The position numbers and the translations under genes are program-made. Below are positions 12,178 through 27,428 of a DNA stretch of 64,000 bases, piece by piece. The stretch is taken from contig OX463849.1 in the NCBI GenBank assembly GCA_949825065.1, forward strand, positions 42,839,234 to 42,903,233, written 5' to 3'. The notes under the pieces are model-generated. The model searched no databases and was not told the origin of the DNA. It was given only the letters and a program-made list of their open reading frames with translations. Position 1 is the stretch's first letter. Each line of letters opens with the position of its first letter. Source of the DNA: Odontocerum albicorne (lineage: Eukaryota; Arthropoda; Insecta; Trichoptera; Odontoceridae).

Positions 12178-12699
12178 ATATCATCATCATCACTGTCAAC
12201 CAGGGTCGATCCACTGCTAGATGAAGGTCTCCCCAAGTTGACTCCAAGTAGTTCGGTTTTTGGCTCGTTGATGCCATGTGATGCTGCCATGCTTCCTGAT
12301 TTCATCTATCCAGCGTACCTTCGGTCTTCTTCTGGGCCTCTTTATGCCTCTTGGGTACCATTGGATTATTTCGGATGTCCATCGGGAGTTTGACATTCTG
12401 GCTACGTGTCCGGCCCATTGCCACTTCATTCTTTTGCACACCTTTATAACGTCTTCTACTTTTGTTATATTGCAAATCCAGGTGTTTCGTTTACGGTCTC
12501 TTTTAGTATATCCCAACATGCATCTCTCCATGCCCCTTTGTGCGGTCTGGAGCTTTTGTGTGTTCTTTACTGTGAGCGTCCATGTCTCGCAGCCATACGT
12601 AAGTACTGGAAGAATGCACTGGTTGTAAACCCTTCAAACGTCCAAATGAGCTCCACGCTAGTTTTGTCCTTCGTGCTATTTCCTCTGATATGCCACCTA
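12178..12699 (-). mobile_element. 5'-truncated LINE (RTE-like, family 3) inserted in a mariner
   Basis: Minus-strand translation gives the C-terminal part of an endonuclease/reverse-transcriptase polyprotein: EEIARRTKLAW, then 'MERCMLGYTKRDRKRNTWI', 'MKWQWAGHVARM' and 'GIKRPRRRPKVRWIDEI' (12531 down to 12217). The 3' end is a short (ATG/GAT)n run (12180-12195), a tail typical of RTE-type LINEs. A frameshift separates the first part (to about 12600) from the rest. The upstream edge at about 12700 joins mariner transposase codons without a stop, so the junction looks like an insertion. A second copy is at 48130-48598. Confidence 0.8.
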
Positions 12700-16690
<3,991 letters not shown>

Positions 16691-16695
16691 ACTTT

Positions 16696-16745
16696 TGTCT
16701 AGTTGGTTGGAAGATATTGCCGCTTGGCAATCAAGTGTTAAATTA
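16696..16745 (+). repeat. SINE family A tail fragment
   Basis: 'gttggttggaagatattgcc' then 'gcttggcaat' matches the tail of the SINE at 33192-33385. Head absent. Confidence 0.5.
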
Positions 16746-16793
16746 ATAAATAAATACTGTACTATGTATCATATACACATATGTTTATCATTA

Positions 16794-17009
16794 TCATCCG
16801 TCTATTTTGAAGAGACGATGCAGGTCACAGTCACACGGATTAGATGGGTGGCTGAACAGGACTATATATGTATATACTTTGATGGTTTTTGAGGTTCTAT
16901 TCTTGAGCGGAACCATCTGCCAAACAAGTTTCTGGTTTGCTTTCCCTTTTATCTTCTTCTTGACGAATTCTCCGGCTTGTGGCCGCCATAGTTCCGAAAA
17001 TTGCCACAT
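16794..17009 (-). other. Open minus-strand frame, unassigned
   Basis: A 71-codon frame starting WQFSELWRPQAGEFVKKKI-like has more balanced composition than chance frames nearby and an elevated GC content. I do not recognise it. It could be an exon or a decayed transposon piece. It ends inside a CA/GA-rich stretch near 16800. Confidence 0.2.
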
Positions 17010-17926
17010 GTCGTTTGTTATATACTTGAGAATTCCTTACAAATCGATAGTAAATTGTTGTTTTTTTTTATTAAACTGTCAGATTTTTTTTCAACACAAA
17101 GTAAAGTCTGCATGTAGAGTTGGAATTTAACAATTCCAAACCGAAAACTTGATTCATTAACACAATAAATTTTTACGAACCCCGATATGTGGGAACACGT
17201 TGGTGGGTAAATATTCAATGAATTGCCACTGAAATGTATCTTGAATACGAAATTAGTTTCGTTACGACAATGTTTGTACAGGGTGGAATTTGGCCTTATC
17301 ATTAAAACTCTCACAATTTTATAACCTGGTTAAAACACTAAAAAAATTATGTCTAGACGTTTAACTAACCGAGTTTAATTTCTAAATGACCAAATTAACG
17401 CACAAGTGATTACAATAGAAGTTGAACAATAGTTAAAAACATGTTTTTGGCGATTCATCATTGTTTTTTTTAGTAAATATTTTTCATTACCTAATTCCTA
17501 TTGATTGTTTTAAAATTATCCAATTGTTCTTAGGTCTCAACGAATTGTATCGGTTATCCGATTACAATGTCTTATAACAAAATCTTGTTTTACCTATCTT
17601 ACGAGTATAATTAACCGATTTATTGTTGCTTCCTTACTGCAATCTTGAATATCTCGGTTTTGTCGTTGTAAGGTTGCTGAGGGTAGTTCACGCAATTGAA
17701 TTATTTTGATGAAAAAATCCGTGACAAGTTATTTCCTGCTGTTTTTTTTTACTGAGACCAAATTATAATACATCAACGGAAGCGTGTTTTTCGCAGTCCT
17801 TTTTAAAAAGTGAACCTTTTTATGTTAGTGGCAAGTTGAGTGTTTTTATAGCCTTAAATAATTACACTAACTCTTCTGAGAATAAGTTTTTGTTATGAGG
17901 AGTTTTTTTAATCATGTTTATCAAAA

Positions 17927-17945
17927 ATGACACGTGAAATTTTCG
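17927..17945 (+). CDS. Tentative first coding exon of a spliced host gene
   Basis: An ATG in 'caaaaatg' context opens six codons (MTREIF) plus one base, then meets 'gtgagt', a consensus 5' splice site. An in-frame stop lies upstream, so this ATG is the first available. The leftover base joins the two leading bases of the exon at 26788 to give Gly, which is phase-compatible. The function is unknown. Such a short exon cannot be proven by eye, and the intron would be 8.8 kb, full of mariner and LINE copies. RNA evidence would decide. Confidence 0.25.
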
Positions 17946-18114
17946 GTGAGTATTTATTCTTTATCAAATTTAATATAAATTGAAATTACGGATATATCTT
18001 TCATCTATTAGATTGATAATACATATTGTTATTTTACAACAGAAGGCAAGTTTTAATTGATGAAATCACCATTGCAATGGTTAGTTAGGGTCAGTCAGAA
18101 AAACGTGTTTTATA

Positions 18115-18390
18115 AGGCATACGTATAGCATCCCTGTCGAGGTAGGCAAAGAAAACAGATATATAGACTTCGATTGCGTCACCCATTTTTCACCTCCTCC
18201 GTATGCACATCCTCAAAGAGCTCTTTCGATATCTTTACATTTACATTTTTCGAAATTCTCTTTATTCTATCTTATTTTTTGGTATTTCTCTACCACAACT
18301 TCCGTTCACATATTTCTTCATTCATTCATTCTGCACGACCAAACTATCTTAGAGTGCTCTTTTTCATCATGCCTATTACATCAATCCTTA
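18115..18390 (-). pseudogene. LINE 3' remnant (family 1)
   Basis: On the minus strand the end of the element reads through decayed 'gaggaggtgaaaaatgggtg' and closes with 'ctgcctacctcgacagggatg', the same closing phrase as the copy at 48608. No frame survives. Confidence 0.45.
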
Positions 18391-18593
18391 ATTCATATTA
18401 ATCTTCAATAATTTCTGTATCGGACGTGTGCCGTCACCCGTGTGTGTGTGTGTATGTGATATGAAAAGGACACTGTGTGTAGATCTGTATTATTAAACTT
18501 GTATGTTATGATAACTAATGTTCCTGTATTTGTATATATGTAAACCCTTGTATTTTACTATGTTATATGTATGTTTGTTTGACTCCAATCGCA

Positions 18594-18991
18594 TTTTTGC
18601 ACAAGTTCGTCAGAAATCACTGCCTTGCCTCGTCGTATCAGTACGGCCTTCTCTGAACAACCTAGCCCACTTCGTGACATGTTGTCGACTCATCACGTCA
18701 CTACCATAAACTTCCACAAGCTTCCGATGGATATTCGCGGCGGTATTGTTCTGCAAAGTCAAAAAACGGATGACCGCGCGGATCTCGCACGGACGGGAGG
18801 TGGTGGGAGCGCGCGATGACCTCTCCATCGGAAGAATTTACTGTGACTGAACAAAATGGCCGACAAACACGCGGAACCAAGCAAAATGCCCGTTAGGATC
18901 CCCCCTACACGCCAGGTGCGCCAACTTTGAAACAAAAAATTCCTCCGGCCTCAGGAGCCCTTGTAACCTTACTTTCTAGATGATCCTCGTA
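18594..18991 (-). mobile_element. Mariner 5' end: terminal repeat plus transposase N-terminus
   Basis: The right edge (18963-18991) read inwards is 'acgaggatcatctagaaagt', a mariner terminal repeat, next to 'ta'. After a ~150-bp leader, an ATG at 18828 opens the N-terminal HTH domain with CEIRAVIRFL, 'AANIHRKLVEVYG' and 'HVTKWARLFREGRTD'. A frameshift near 18640 precedes 'VISDELVQK' in another frame, and the similarity stops at about 18594. No catalytic domain remains. This lineage differs from the other mariners in the window. Confidence 0.85.
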
Positions 18992-19689
18992 TCATGTATT
19001 TTTCTCAAAGGACGCTTTTTCACAACATTTTTCCGACTCCTCCAAGTTCAAGTTTCACCTACTAAAATCAAAATTGGCAATAAATAGCCCGTGTATAATG
19101 ATAATAAATAGCCCGTGTATAATTATAATAAATTTTCAAATGCCATTATGAAATCGGTTTCCACTCTGTACCCACGAATATTTCACGCATTGTGATATCG
19201 TGGGTAATTGTTATTGATTAAGACTGGCATAGAATATGCTTTGACGAGCTTTTGCATATATGTATTCCTATTATTTATTCTGTGATCATTAGTATATGGT
19301 GTATAATAATATTTTGCTTTGTTATTTCTGCTTTACACGGTATAATAATACAATGGAGAAACTGCTTTGACTACGGGTTCGGAACAGTTAAAATCTCCGA
19401 GATTTTTGTGAGATGTGTTAATTTCAATTTATTGGTTGATACTTTGTTTAATGACATGACTTGTTGTTTAATGCATGACTTATTGTTTAAGGCTTTGCTT
19501 AAGTTTAATTTAAAGTAACGATATTAAAATTATAATGTTTATTTCTTACTGAACAAATACATTTAAACTGCATAAACGATAATTTCGTTTAGTAACCACC
19601 ATTTTAAAAGTTTTGTTTCCCATATAGAGAAGTTAATAAATGCCGATTCGAAATGGCTGGTGCAGAATTTCTTCAGTTATCTGCAATGA

Positions 19690-20130
19690 TGACTTGAATC
19701 TTCAATTTCGCCAACGCCTGATTAAGTGCTGTATATGGTATATTTTACTTTATAGCATTGAAACATAGACCATGAACAGTATGCTAAATAAGCTGGAAGC
19801 ATTCGAAATGTAGATTTCTCAAAGAATGCTGAGAATTTCTTTATTTCATCATAACCTAAACACCGAGATGCTGCTTCGAGCAGGCGCCAAACAAGAGCTC
19901 TTAAATGCGATACAATACCGAATTGCCTATTCGGGTCATATATTGAGTGGAGAAAAATACCCCTTCCTAAAATTAATATTAATGGGTTAAGTTGAGGGTC
20001 GACGCGGAGTCGGTATTAGTCTATCATGGTTACGCCACATTCGCGAATAGACAAGTATCCGACAGTTGAGGAGCTGTGTCGCCAAAGACAGATATTTTCT
20101 CAAGAGTGATCGCCAACACCAGGGGAACCG
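19690..20130 (+). pseudogene. LINE RT C-terminal remnant (family 4)
   Basis: Broken plus-strand frames read 'LYSIET*TMNSMLNKLEAFE', QRMLRI, 'TEMLLRAGAKQELLNAIQYR', 'YSGHILSGEKYPFLKLI', and then an RRGVGISLSWLRHIRE-like stretch. This is the standard order of the LINE polyprotein C-terminus. The same lineage occurs in reverse at 53835-54130. Several stops interrupt it. Confidence 0.65.
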
Positions 20131-20220
20131 GACACGGCATATAAAGATGTTACAGTAATAATATATATTTTGAATAATTTATATGATAATATCCCTACAA
20201 AATTATCTAAAAGATAAATA

Positions 20221-21513
20221 TACGAGGGTTGCTACTTACGTTTTGAGACAGACAAGTAAAAACAAATATTTATCATCGAAAATGGCTTTATTGTTTTTCA
20301 AAATACTCTCTATGAAGATCAATATACTTTTGCATGCGTCTGAACCAATTTTCGAAGCACTATTTCCACTCCAAATGAGGCAACTTCAAAACATGCGTTT
20401 TGAACGCATCAACCGCTTCTTCAGGCGTCTAAAAACGTTGACCTCGCAATTTATTTTTGATGTTCGGGAATAAAAAGAAGTCATTGGGTGCCAAATCAGG
20501 GATGTACGGCGGATGATCCATCAATTCGATGTTTTGAGTGCTCAAAAAGTCACTTGTTTGAGCCGATGTGTGAGAGCTCGCATTGTCGTGGTGAAGAATG
20601 ATCCGTCTTCGGTGGTTGGGTTTCGTAATTTCTCCGAACACTTCTGGCAAACAAATGATGGTGTACCATTCAGAATTGATCGTACGACGTTCCACTAAAG
20701 GCACTGTTGCGACATGACCATTTATACCGAAGAAACAAGCCACCATTTGCTTCGAAGTGCTTCGTGCGCGAACAACTTTTGTTGCATTTGGCTCGTTTTG
20801 AAAGACCTATACAGTCGACTGCTGTTTAGTTTCTGGCTCATATGCATAGATCTATGATTCATCGCCTGTCACGATCTTATAGACGTCTTTTGAAGAACCG
20901 CGATCGCAATTTTTCAACATTTCTTTGGACCAATCGACACGAGTCTTTTTTGAGCGACTGTCAAATTATGCGGTATCCAACGCGAACAAATCGTTTTGAC
21001 GGCCAAATGTTCATGCAATATTTAATGTATGCAAGTGGAACTAATGCCAAAACATGCCTCAATCTCACGATAAGTCACATGACGATCTCGCAATATCAGT
21101 TCACGCACAGCATCGATGTTTCCTGGCACAACAACCGATTTTGGACGACCTTCACGAAATTCGTCCTGGAGCGAACTACGACCACAATTGAATTCGGAAA
21201 ACCAGCGAAACACAGTGCCTCGGGATGTTGCTTCATTACCAAAAGTCGAAGCGAGTTGATCGGCATACTGTTGTTGAGTTATTCCACGTCGAAATCACAA
21301 AAAATAATCGCACGAAAATGTTCACGATTTATTTCCATTTTTGACCGAGATGAATTTTTCTAGTCACTGTGAACAACACAAATAGCACTCGTATGACAAA
21401 ACTTTCTGAGCACGTATACCATTAAAAACGTCAAACTTTACGATGCTGATGTCAGATTTGACGTATCTACACTGGTGTTGCCATATCTTAAATCTTAAGT
21501 AGCATACCTCGTA
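20221..21513 (-). mobile_element. Full-length mariner element, inactive
   Basis: Imperfect terminal inverted repeats bound a 1293-bp element: the left end is 'tacgagggttgctacttacg' (20221) and the right end, read inwards from 21513, is 'tacgaggtatgctacttaag'. The terminal TA on each side may be the target duplication. The length fits the mariner family (about 1.3 kb). The transposase inside is broken. Confidence 0.93.
20288..21338 (-). pseudogene. Mariner transposase pseudogene (DD34D)
   Basis: Start ATG at 21338 gives MEINREHFRAIIF, then a frameshift around residue 17. The HTH region follows (QYADQLAS, 'RGTVFRWFSEFN', 'EGRPKSVVVPGNIDAVREL'). The catalytic domain survives in 20746-20429 with HHDNASSHTS and 'DLAPNDFFLFP'. 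The two Asp residues are separated by exactly 34 residues, the mariner signature. In-frame stops occur after 'RGQRF' (20429), after 'HLEWK' and in the central region. The frame would end 'YFEKQ' at 20288. It is defective through at least one frameshift and several stops. Confidence 0.92.
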
Positions 21514-22507
21514 CAGCATGCCTCGAACTGGGTAGAATTTTTCATTATTTACTTGAAAATCATTTAGTCAAAAATGGAAAGTCAATATTGGCTTAAAAAT
21601 CATTTAGTGAACATAAATCAATCAATGAATATTTGTTTAAGGAAAATAAATTTTGGTACAGTCGTAAGTCAGTCGGTGATTAATTTTTTATCCTTTATTA
21701 AAATTTATAACAATTTTTTTATGATATAAAAAAACCAACTATCATTTAGTTTTATCTTTGTTTATTCCTTTCATTAATAGTAATTCATATTGTGATACAT
21801 TTAATTTAAAAAATATTTTTAAAATGTCGGAAGCTCCCAGACTACACCATTTAAGATGATTGTATTTTCTGTTATTTTTAGGCTAAGTGTGTCTTAATAT
21901 TGTGTACTGTACAATAGTAAAATAGGTATTTAAAAAAATATTTGTACCTATAACAAGCAAATTACGAAGATACAATTATTAAAAAAAGTTTTTTTTTTTA
22001 CCTTTCTTTGGCTTAATTAAAAATAAGCCTTTGATGTAACATATTAATATTATTTACATTTTATGTCGGTACTTTTTCTTTAAAAAGATTCAATATCTAA
22101 ACTTGCATAATTACTTTTTTTGGTATTCAAGAAACCGCCTAAATTTAATATTAAAACATGTTAATATCAAAGGATCAAGTCGAGTGTAAAATTAAATCGT
22201 GTTATGTTAAGGACATATACGATAAGAATTTAATACATGAGTGCATGCAAATTTTAATAAACATTACGTGCTAAAAATATAACGTGTCTCTGAGGGTTGT
22301 TAAATTTTTCTTCAAATAAATCAGTAGTTTTTTTAAACGATGTTTCACACCTCAAAAATTACGCTGTATAAACATATAAACGTATCGAGTTCAGTTAATC
22401 AAATCAATTTTGTGATATATACGTTTTAGTAAGAAAAGTAACCTTTATCAAAATAATTATTATCAAAATCGAATATATTTGTCTAACGATTATTTATTAT
22501 CGGATAA

Positions 22508-23419
22508 TAACACATCGATCAATAAGTCCCGGTACTAACCAAAAGATGGCGCATCTAATAACAAATCCATATCATTCTCAGTTAGTACCAACCTTTTAGA
22601 AGTTACGTGTCAAACTTTCATGACATTACGACATTGTGTCATTGAGTTACAGTGGTTTTAGTGACGCTACTTTTGCTATTTTCAAAAAAATGGAAAAAAA
22701 ACGAATTTCGTGTGTTGATAAAACATTGCTTTTTAATGGGAAAAAACACCGTTCAAACTCAGTGGCTTGAAAAGTGTTATCCGGGCTCTGCTACGTCGAA
22801 AACAACCATTTGTCGGTGGTATGCTGATTTCAAACGCGGTCGTACAGACACAAATGATGATGAACGCTCTGGTCGTCCAAATGAGGCTGTTACACCAGAA
22901 AACATAAAAAAAAAACCCTCAAAATCGTGATGGAAAATCGCAAAGTAAATTTGCGTGAGATAGCTGACATCCAGAAGATATCATTTGGTTGTGTTTACAC
23001 TATTTTGCATGAACATTTGGACATGAAAAAGTTTTTTTCGAAATGGGTGCCGCGTTTGCTCACAATGGAACAGAAACAACAGCGAATCGATGATTGAGAG
23101 CGCTGTTTGGCACTGTTTACGTGAAATAAACAGGAGTTTTTGCGTCGGTAGTTTTTGAGGTCTGCAAACTCGGTTATTGGCTCTTCGCAGACCTCAAAAA
23201 GATGCTCCAGGGAAAGAGATTTGGCTCCAATGAAGAAGTGATTGCCGAAACTAACGCCTATTTTAAAACCAAAGATAAATCGTTCTACACGGCTGGTATA
23301 GAAAAGCGTTGGAATGAATGTGCCGCTCTTGAAGGAGACTATGTTGATGAATAAACAAGAATTTTGGCAAAAAATGTTGTTTTAGTAGTTAGTACCGGGA
23401 CTTATTGATCGATGTGTTA
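22508..23419 (+). mobile_element. Internally deleted mariner with perfect 30-bp terminal repeats
   Basis: The terminal inverted repeats 22510-22539 and 23388-23417 (outer part 'acacatcgatcaataagtcc') are identical over 30 bp and flanked by TA on both sides, the mariner target duplication. The element is 908 bp, about 400 bp short of full length. The leader (22540-22690) is followed by transposase N-terminal codons, a deletion, and the C-terminal end. A copy with the same ends is at 24643. Intact ends mean it could still be moved if a matching transposase exists elsewhere. Confidence 0.95.
22652..23354 (+). pseudogene. Mariner transposase, catalytic core deleted
   Basis: The HTH part reads EFRVLIKHCFLMGKNTVQTQ, 'KTTICRWYADFKRGRTDTND' and ERSGRPNEAVTPENI. 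After a frameshift in an A-run (22908-22916) it continues 'IVMENRKVNLREIADIQKIS' and 'KWVPRLLTMEQKQQRIDD', then a stop. At about 23150, codons for 'NKQEFLRR' jump directly to 'YWLFADLKKMLQGKRFGS' and on to 'WNECAALEGDYVDE' and a stop at 23352-23354. The segment holding the first two catalytic Asp is gone. A 14-bp inverted repeat sits at the junction (23152-23165 and 23187-23200). Confidence 0.88.
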
Positions 23420-23483
23420 TATCTTGCCTTCTTTTTGCAATGTTGTAAATCACCCAGTTAATGTTTTGTCGTTTTAAACATAC

Positions 23484-23778
23484 GTTTATATGCACAAAAC
23501 ATATGAAATAATTATACGCCAGTTATTTTAATGAAAACATATTCTTATTCGTGTGCTGTTTATGTGCACAAAACATATGAAATAATTATACGCCAGTTAT
23601 TTTAATGAAAACATCTTAGTCGTGTGCTGTTTATATGCACAAAACATATGAAATAATTATACGCCAGATATTTTAATGAAAACATCTTAGTCGTGTGCTG
23701 TTTATATGCACAAAACATATGAAATAATTATACGCCAGTTATTTTAATGAAAACATATTCTTAGTCGTGTGCTGTGCA
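23484..23778. repeat. ~72-bp tandem repeat, four units
   Basis: Units contain 'atgcacaaaacatatgaaat', 'aattatacgccagttatttt' and 'aatgaaaacat...tcgtg'. Starts near 23488, 23562, 23631 and 23703. Units are nearly identical apart from a 3-bp 'att' indel. Confidence 0.93.
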
Positions 23779-24642
23779 CAATAAAAATGTTGATAATCAA
23801 TTCGATGATTTATATTTTTCTATCGGGTGTTATTTATATGTTTTCTACGTTTTAGTTTGTAATGGCGTTATTCTCATGATTAAGTATATAAATATGCGTA
23901 TTTAAGTTATTTTCATTATCACTACGGCTGCTAGACACGATCTAAAAATTACATGCAATTTTTTAAATAATATGCACATGTCTCTAGAGCACATTCCAAT
24001 ATTTATTGTATTTTTTCATCAATGGTTTATGCAGATTCAACCCTACATTATTACGCTATTCAACAATAGAATTGAAGCGGTTAAAATAAGAAGAAATAAA
24101 ACATAATTTGTTTCAAGACGAGATATCATTGATGATAATGCTGAAATCTTCAATTTGATATAAAATATCTTTCCCTCGGTCAAATGTTAATCGCAGTTTT
24201 ATTAAATAATGTCTTAACCATCGAGAGCTATCGATTTTCTTTCGGCATATTTGTCATTGAAAGGCAATTATTCTATATTTATTTGAACTATTTCCCATGC
24301 TGGGCCGTCGTTGAAAGGGCTCTTATTTATTCATGGAAAAGGCACAGTGGAGTAAAATTTCAATAAGAAATTTCTTAAGTCACAAAGAAAGTTCCTGTCA
24401 CTGGATGGCAAAGTAAGTAACTGTTAATTGATATTCGAAATTATGCGTTAGGCACCACTGTGTCCGACTTGGGAAACTTTCCCCAAGGTTGTAATTAAAT
24501 TGCTTTTACTTCGAGAAAATTCATAACTTTATTGGAAAAATCTTCTTGGACTTGTATTTATTTTTTGCTGTAAAAATACATGTTTATTGGAGCAATTCGA
24601 TTTCCTGGGACTCTGAATGTTTTATACGAACTAAATATACTT

Positions 24643-25240
24643 TAACACATCGATCAATAAGTCCCGGGACTAACTACTAAAACAACATTTGTTTGCCGAA
24701 ATTCTTCTTTATTCATCAACATAGTCTCCTTCAAGAGCGATACATTCATTCCAACGCTTTCCTAACTTTTCTATGCCAGCCGTGTAGAACGATTTATCTT
24801 TGGTTTCAAAATAGGCGTTAGTTTGGGCAACCACTTCTTCATTGGAGCCAAATCTTTTTCCGTGGAGTATAGCTCTGCGAACAGCCAATAAACGCTGGAG
24901 GCCAAATCTGGAGAATGCGGTGGGTGCGGAAGCAATTCGAAGTTCAACTCATGCAATTCGGCCATCGTTACCATCGACTTGTGACACGGTGCATTGTCCT
25001 GATGAAAGAGAACTTTTTTCTTCTTCATATGGGGCCATTTTTTTGCGATTTCTGCCTTCAAACGCTCCAGTAACGCTATGTAATATTCGCTATTGATGGT
25101 TTTTCCCTTTTCAAGGTGATCAATGAATATTATACCATGCGCATCCCAAAATACGAAGGCCATAACCTTCCCGGCCGATTGTTGAGTTTTTGGTCGCTTC
25201 GCACGACTTTCGGTAAAAAACCACGAACCCATTAAAATGG
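24643..25240 (-). mobile_element. 3' half of a mariner, same lineage as 22510-23417
   Basis: The left end 24645-24674 matches the terminal repeat of the element at 22510 with one difference, next to TA. The element is cut off at about 25240 on the transposase N-terminal side, and no second terminal repeat is found. Confidence 0.88.
24709..25234 (-). pseudogene. Mariner transposase C-terminal part with lost third catalytic Asp
   Basis: The frame reads SWFFTESRAKRPKTQQSAGK, 'VFWDAHGIIFIDHLEKGKTI', INSEYYIALLERL and 'KVLFHQDNAPCHKS' (second catalytic Asp), then 'HPPHSPDLASSVYWLFAEL'. The residue 34 positions after the second Asp, which should be Asp, is Val. A frameshift follows, and the original end '...GDYVDE' is still legible with its stop at 24709-24711. 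The first catalytic region is missing. Confidence 0.88.
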
Positions 25241-25739
25241 TGAAAATCTACAATATTCCTTTGTTGCTTTAATTAAAATTTTCTTCGTTATTTGTACGAA
25301 TTCATTTATTTTTCTTTTACACTTACATTTTTTTCCTTCAGCAGCTTCCATATTCTCGCTTCACTAGACTAGTTACCGCTTTGGATTGCGCTTTTAGTCA
25401 AATTAGTGGACTTTTTGCTACTAAAGGATTTTGCGGAATGGACCGAGTTGTTTTGTATTGTTTGTATGGCGCAGAGCTATTACAGGACTAGATTACGTTG
25501 TGAGATTATTTAAATTATTCCACCCTTTCTAATTTAGCCTCGTTTGTCATCCGTGTTGACGATACCAGACTTTCGTTTTTTTTAACACAGTAAGAGCTTT
25601 GTATGGTCATGCTAGCAAATTAAATTGTGTTTAAAAGTTTTTTCAATACCGTACATTATTTAAGCAATTAGATATATATTTTTCGATAATTTTTTTTTAT
25701 TTTTCAATTATTTAGAAGATTGGAAAAAACACGTTTTAA

Positions 25740-25995
25740 TTTTTGTTGCATACATACGATCACGTCGCCTCTCTGTTAGGGTAGGCAGATAAGTGAAAGC
25801 GCTATATTTTTTTATCGTGAGACACTCGCTTCTTTCACGTTCATGGAGCTTCTATGTTTTTTTTTTGTGATTTTTTGCATTCAAAATATACACTAGATCC
25901 AATTATACTTCCCTAAATCTTCCTCTACTACGCCCTCCACTCACATTTGCACTGTATGTTTTTTTTATACATTTATGATATATTTTTTGTACTAG
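25740..25995 (-). pseudogene. LINE remnant (family 1)
   Basis: The minus strand reads 'cagtgcaaatgtgagtggag', 'ggcgtagtagaggaagattt' and 'aattggatctagtgta', matching the same order in the copies at 63940 and 38060 (xANVSGGRSRGRxxxxQLDLV). It closes with 'ctgccta...aggcgacgtgatcg'. No open frame. Confidence 0.55.
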
Positions 25996-26089
25996 ATAAA
26001 AATCATATACATTCAAGATGTATTTGTATGTTATTTTAGTTGACATTTTCTTCGTTAATTGTACGTATTTATTTTCCTTTTTCGTCGTA

Positions 26090-26455
26090 GGCTGCGAGCA
26101 AATTCGATGAACATATGCTACATGTCACGGAAGTTATGATGTGATTGACCATTAATGTTACTAGAACTGTTCTTCTTAACAATAAATACGTCTAGGGAAG
26201 CTTCAATGTGAGCTTCTGAGATAATATGGCCATGTAATTGGAAGGGTGGACTACGAAGTCTATTCTAGGGATAGATAATTCTGGTAGAAAAGGAAGGGAA
26301 GGTCTTCTTCCACGTAGCTGTTTTCAGGGAAAAGCGACATGGTGTCTTAATTTTGTTTAAATGAGGGCAACGAATTTCAAGTTCGAAAGACTTGGTGTCT
26401 CAAGACCAGAAGAGCTGACCCTAAATTAATGAGATAAGACAAGGTGAAACAATAA
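26090..26455 (+). pseudogene. Possible LINE C-terminal remnant
   Basis: Interrupted frames carry a 'YGHVIGR' equivalent near 26230 and 'CLKTRRADPKLMR' near 26400; the second resembles the RTRRADPNSLRRQ end of family 2. Highly decayed. Confidence 0.4.
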
Positions 26456-26787
26456 TAGTCATAGTATCGTACAAAACAAATAATATAACGGATTTTTTGA
26501 CGAAACATGCTCTTTTTAATAAAATAAAATAGATCACGTGTTTTTTACTCGACAGCAAAAACCATAGATGTCATAAAAATATATAGTCCTTAACACGAAA
26601 AGGTAATTTGAATTAATTAAAATACTGTTCTACAATGAAGGAAAAAATATTTTTTATAGTTTGTATGTCAATCTAAATAAATTAAATTGTGGCCAACATT
26701 TTGATTGATTTGAAATATTGACTTTTGTATAACTTTTTTTTATAATTAATTTTTTTATAATTAAAATTATTTTCTTTTTGTTTACAG

Positions 26788-26828
26788 GTGAGTTTAATTC
26801 AGAAAATAGAACAACTCTGCTAAATGAT
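26788..26828 (+). CDS. Tentative coding exon 2 of a spliced host gene
   Basis: A 41-bp segment is preceded by 'tttctttttgtttacag' (strong polypyrimidine tract and AG) and followed by 'gtaagtg' (consensus donor). With two leading bases completing a split codon it reads EFNSENRTTLLND with no stop, and it ends in phase 0. The other two frames contain stops. It joins in phase to 17945 upstream and to 33910 downstream. No family recognised. Confidence 0.3.
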
Positions 26829-27081
26829 GTAAGTGAAAATTTAAACAAAGAATACTTAAATTTCAAACTTAAATTATTTTACTTACCAAGGCTTCTATTT
26901 CCAGGAGAAATTTCTCAATATTCAGGAAGTTTAAATTGATAGCAACATGAAACCGAATCATTATATATGAAAATATTCCAGGGAAGACAGTGGCCTTAAT
27001 TAACATTTTATACTTCATTAAGAAAAAAATATTTGAAACGATACCCTTTTTTCTCAAATATATATTTTTGTTTATTTTATT

Positions 27082-27211
27082 TACACATGACAAGAAATAT
27101 ACAACAGGTAATTTAATTCAGACACACAATTTTAATGGATCTGGGTTTGTTGCCTTTCATTTGTCGTGTTCCCAGTAAACTAGGCTTTTGCCTGCATCTC
27201 ACTGAGGTCAT
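27082..27211 (+). repeat. Interspersed repeat family C, copy 2
   Basis: Matches 33734-33874 and the reverse copy 1649-1790 from 'acacatgacaagaaatatac' through 'aatggatctgggtttgttgc' to 'gcctgcatctcactgagg'. The flanking LINE remnant starts directly after it. Confidence 0.75.
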
Positions 27212-27214
27212 GTT

Positions 27215-27420
27215 TATGTATGTTTAAAATGAATGGAGAGATAGAAAGAGGTTGATCGAAGAAAGAGTGGATGGAGCTCTTTAAACTGAGAGAAAGATAA
27301 GGTATATGAGAAACGGAGGAGTATGTATGACGACACATATGGATATGGACGAGGAGAGAGCTGTGGCATGGATACCAAAATGTGGATATGTGACTTCTCC
27401 GCCTACCCAAAAAAGACATG
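27215..27420 (+). pseudogene. LINE C-terminal remnant
   Basis: Plus-strand frames include KKEWMELFKLREK-like and 'RRSMYDDTYGYGRGES' stretches, closing with 'ctccgcctacccaaaaaaga', the same position and style as other family 1 3' ends. Confidence 0.4.
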
Positions 27421-27428
27421 TGTGTGAA

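Noticed and set aside
20842..21363. 173-codon plus-strand open frame
   Set aside because: It is antisense to the mariner transposase remnant, whose minus-strand frame has family motifs.
23152..23200. Transcription terminator or miRNA hairpin
   Set aside because: The stem lies inside a deleted transposase and one arm is its coding sequence; a junction artefact of the deletion explains it better.
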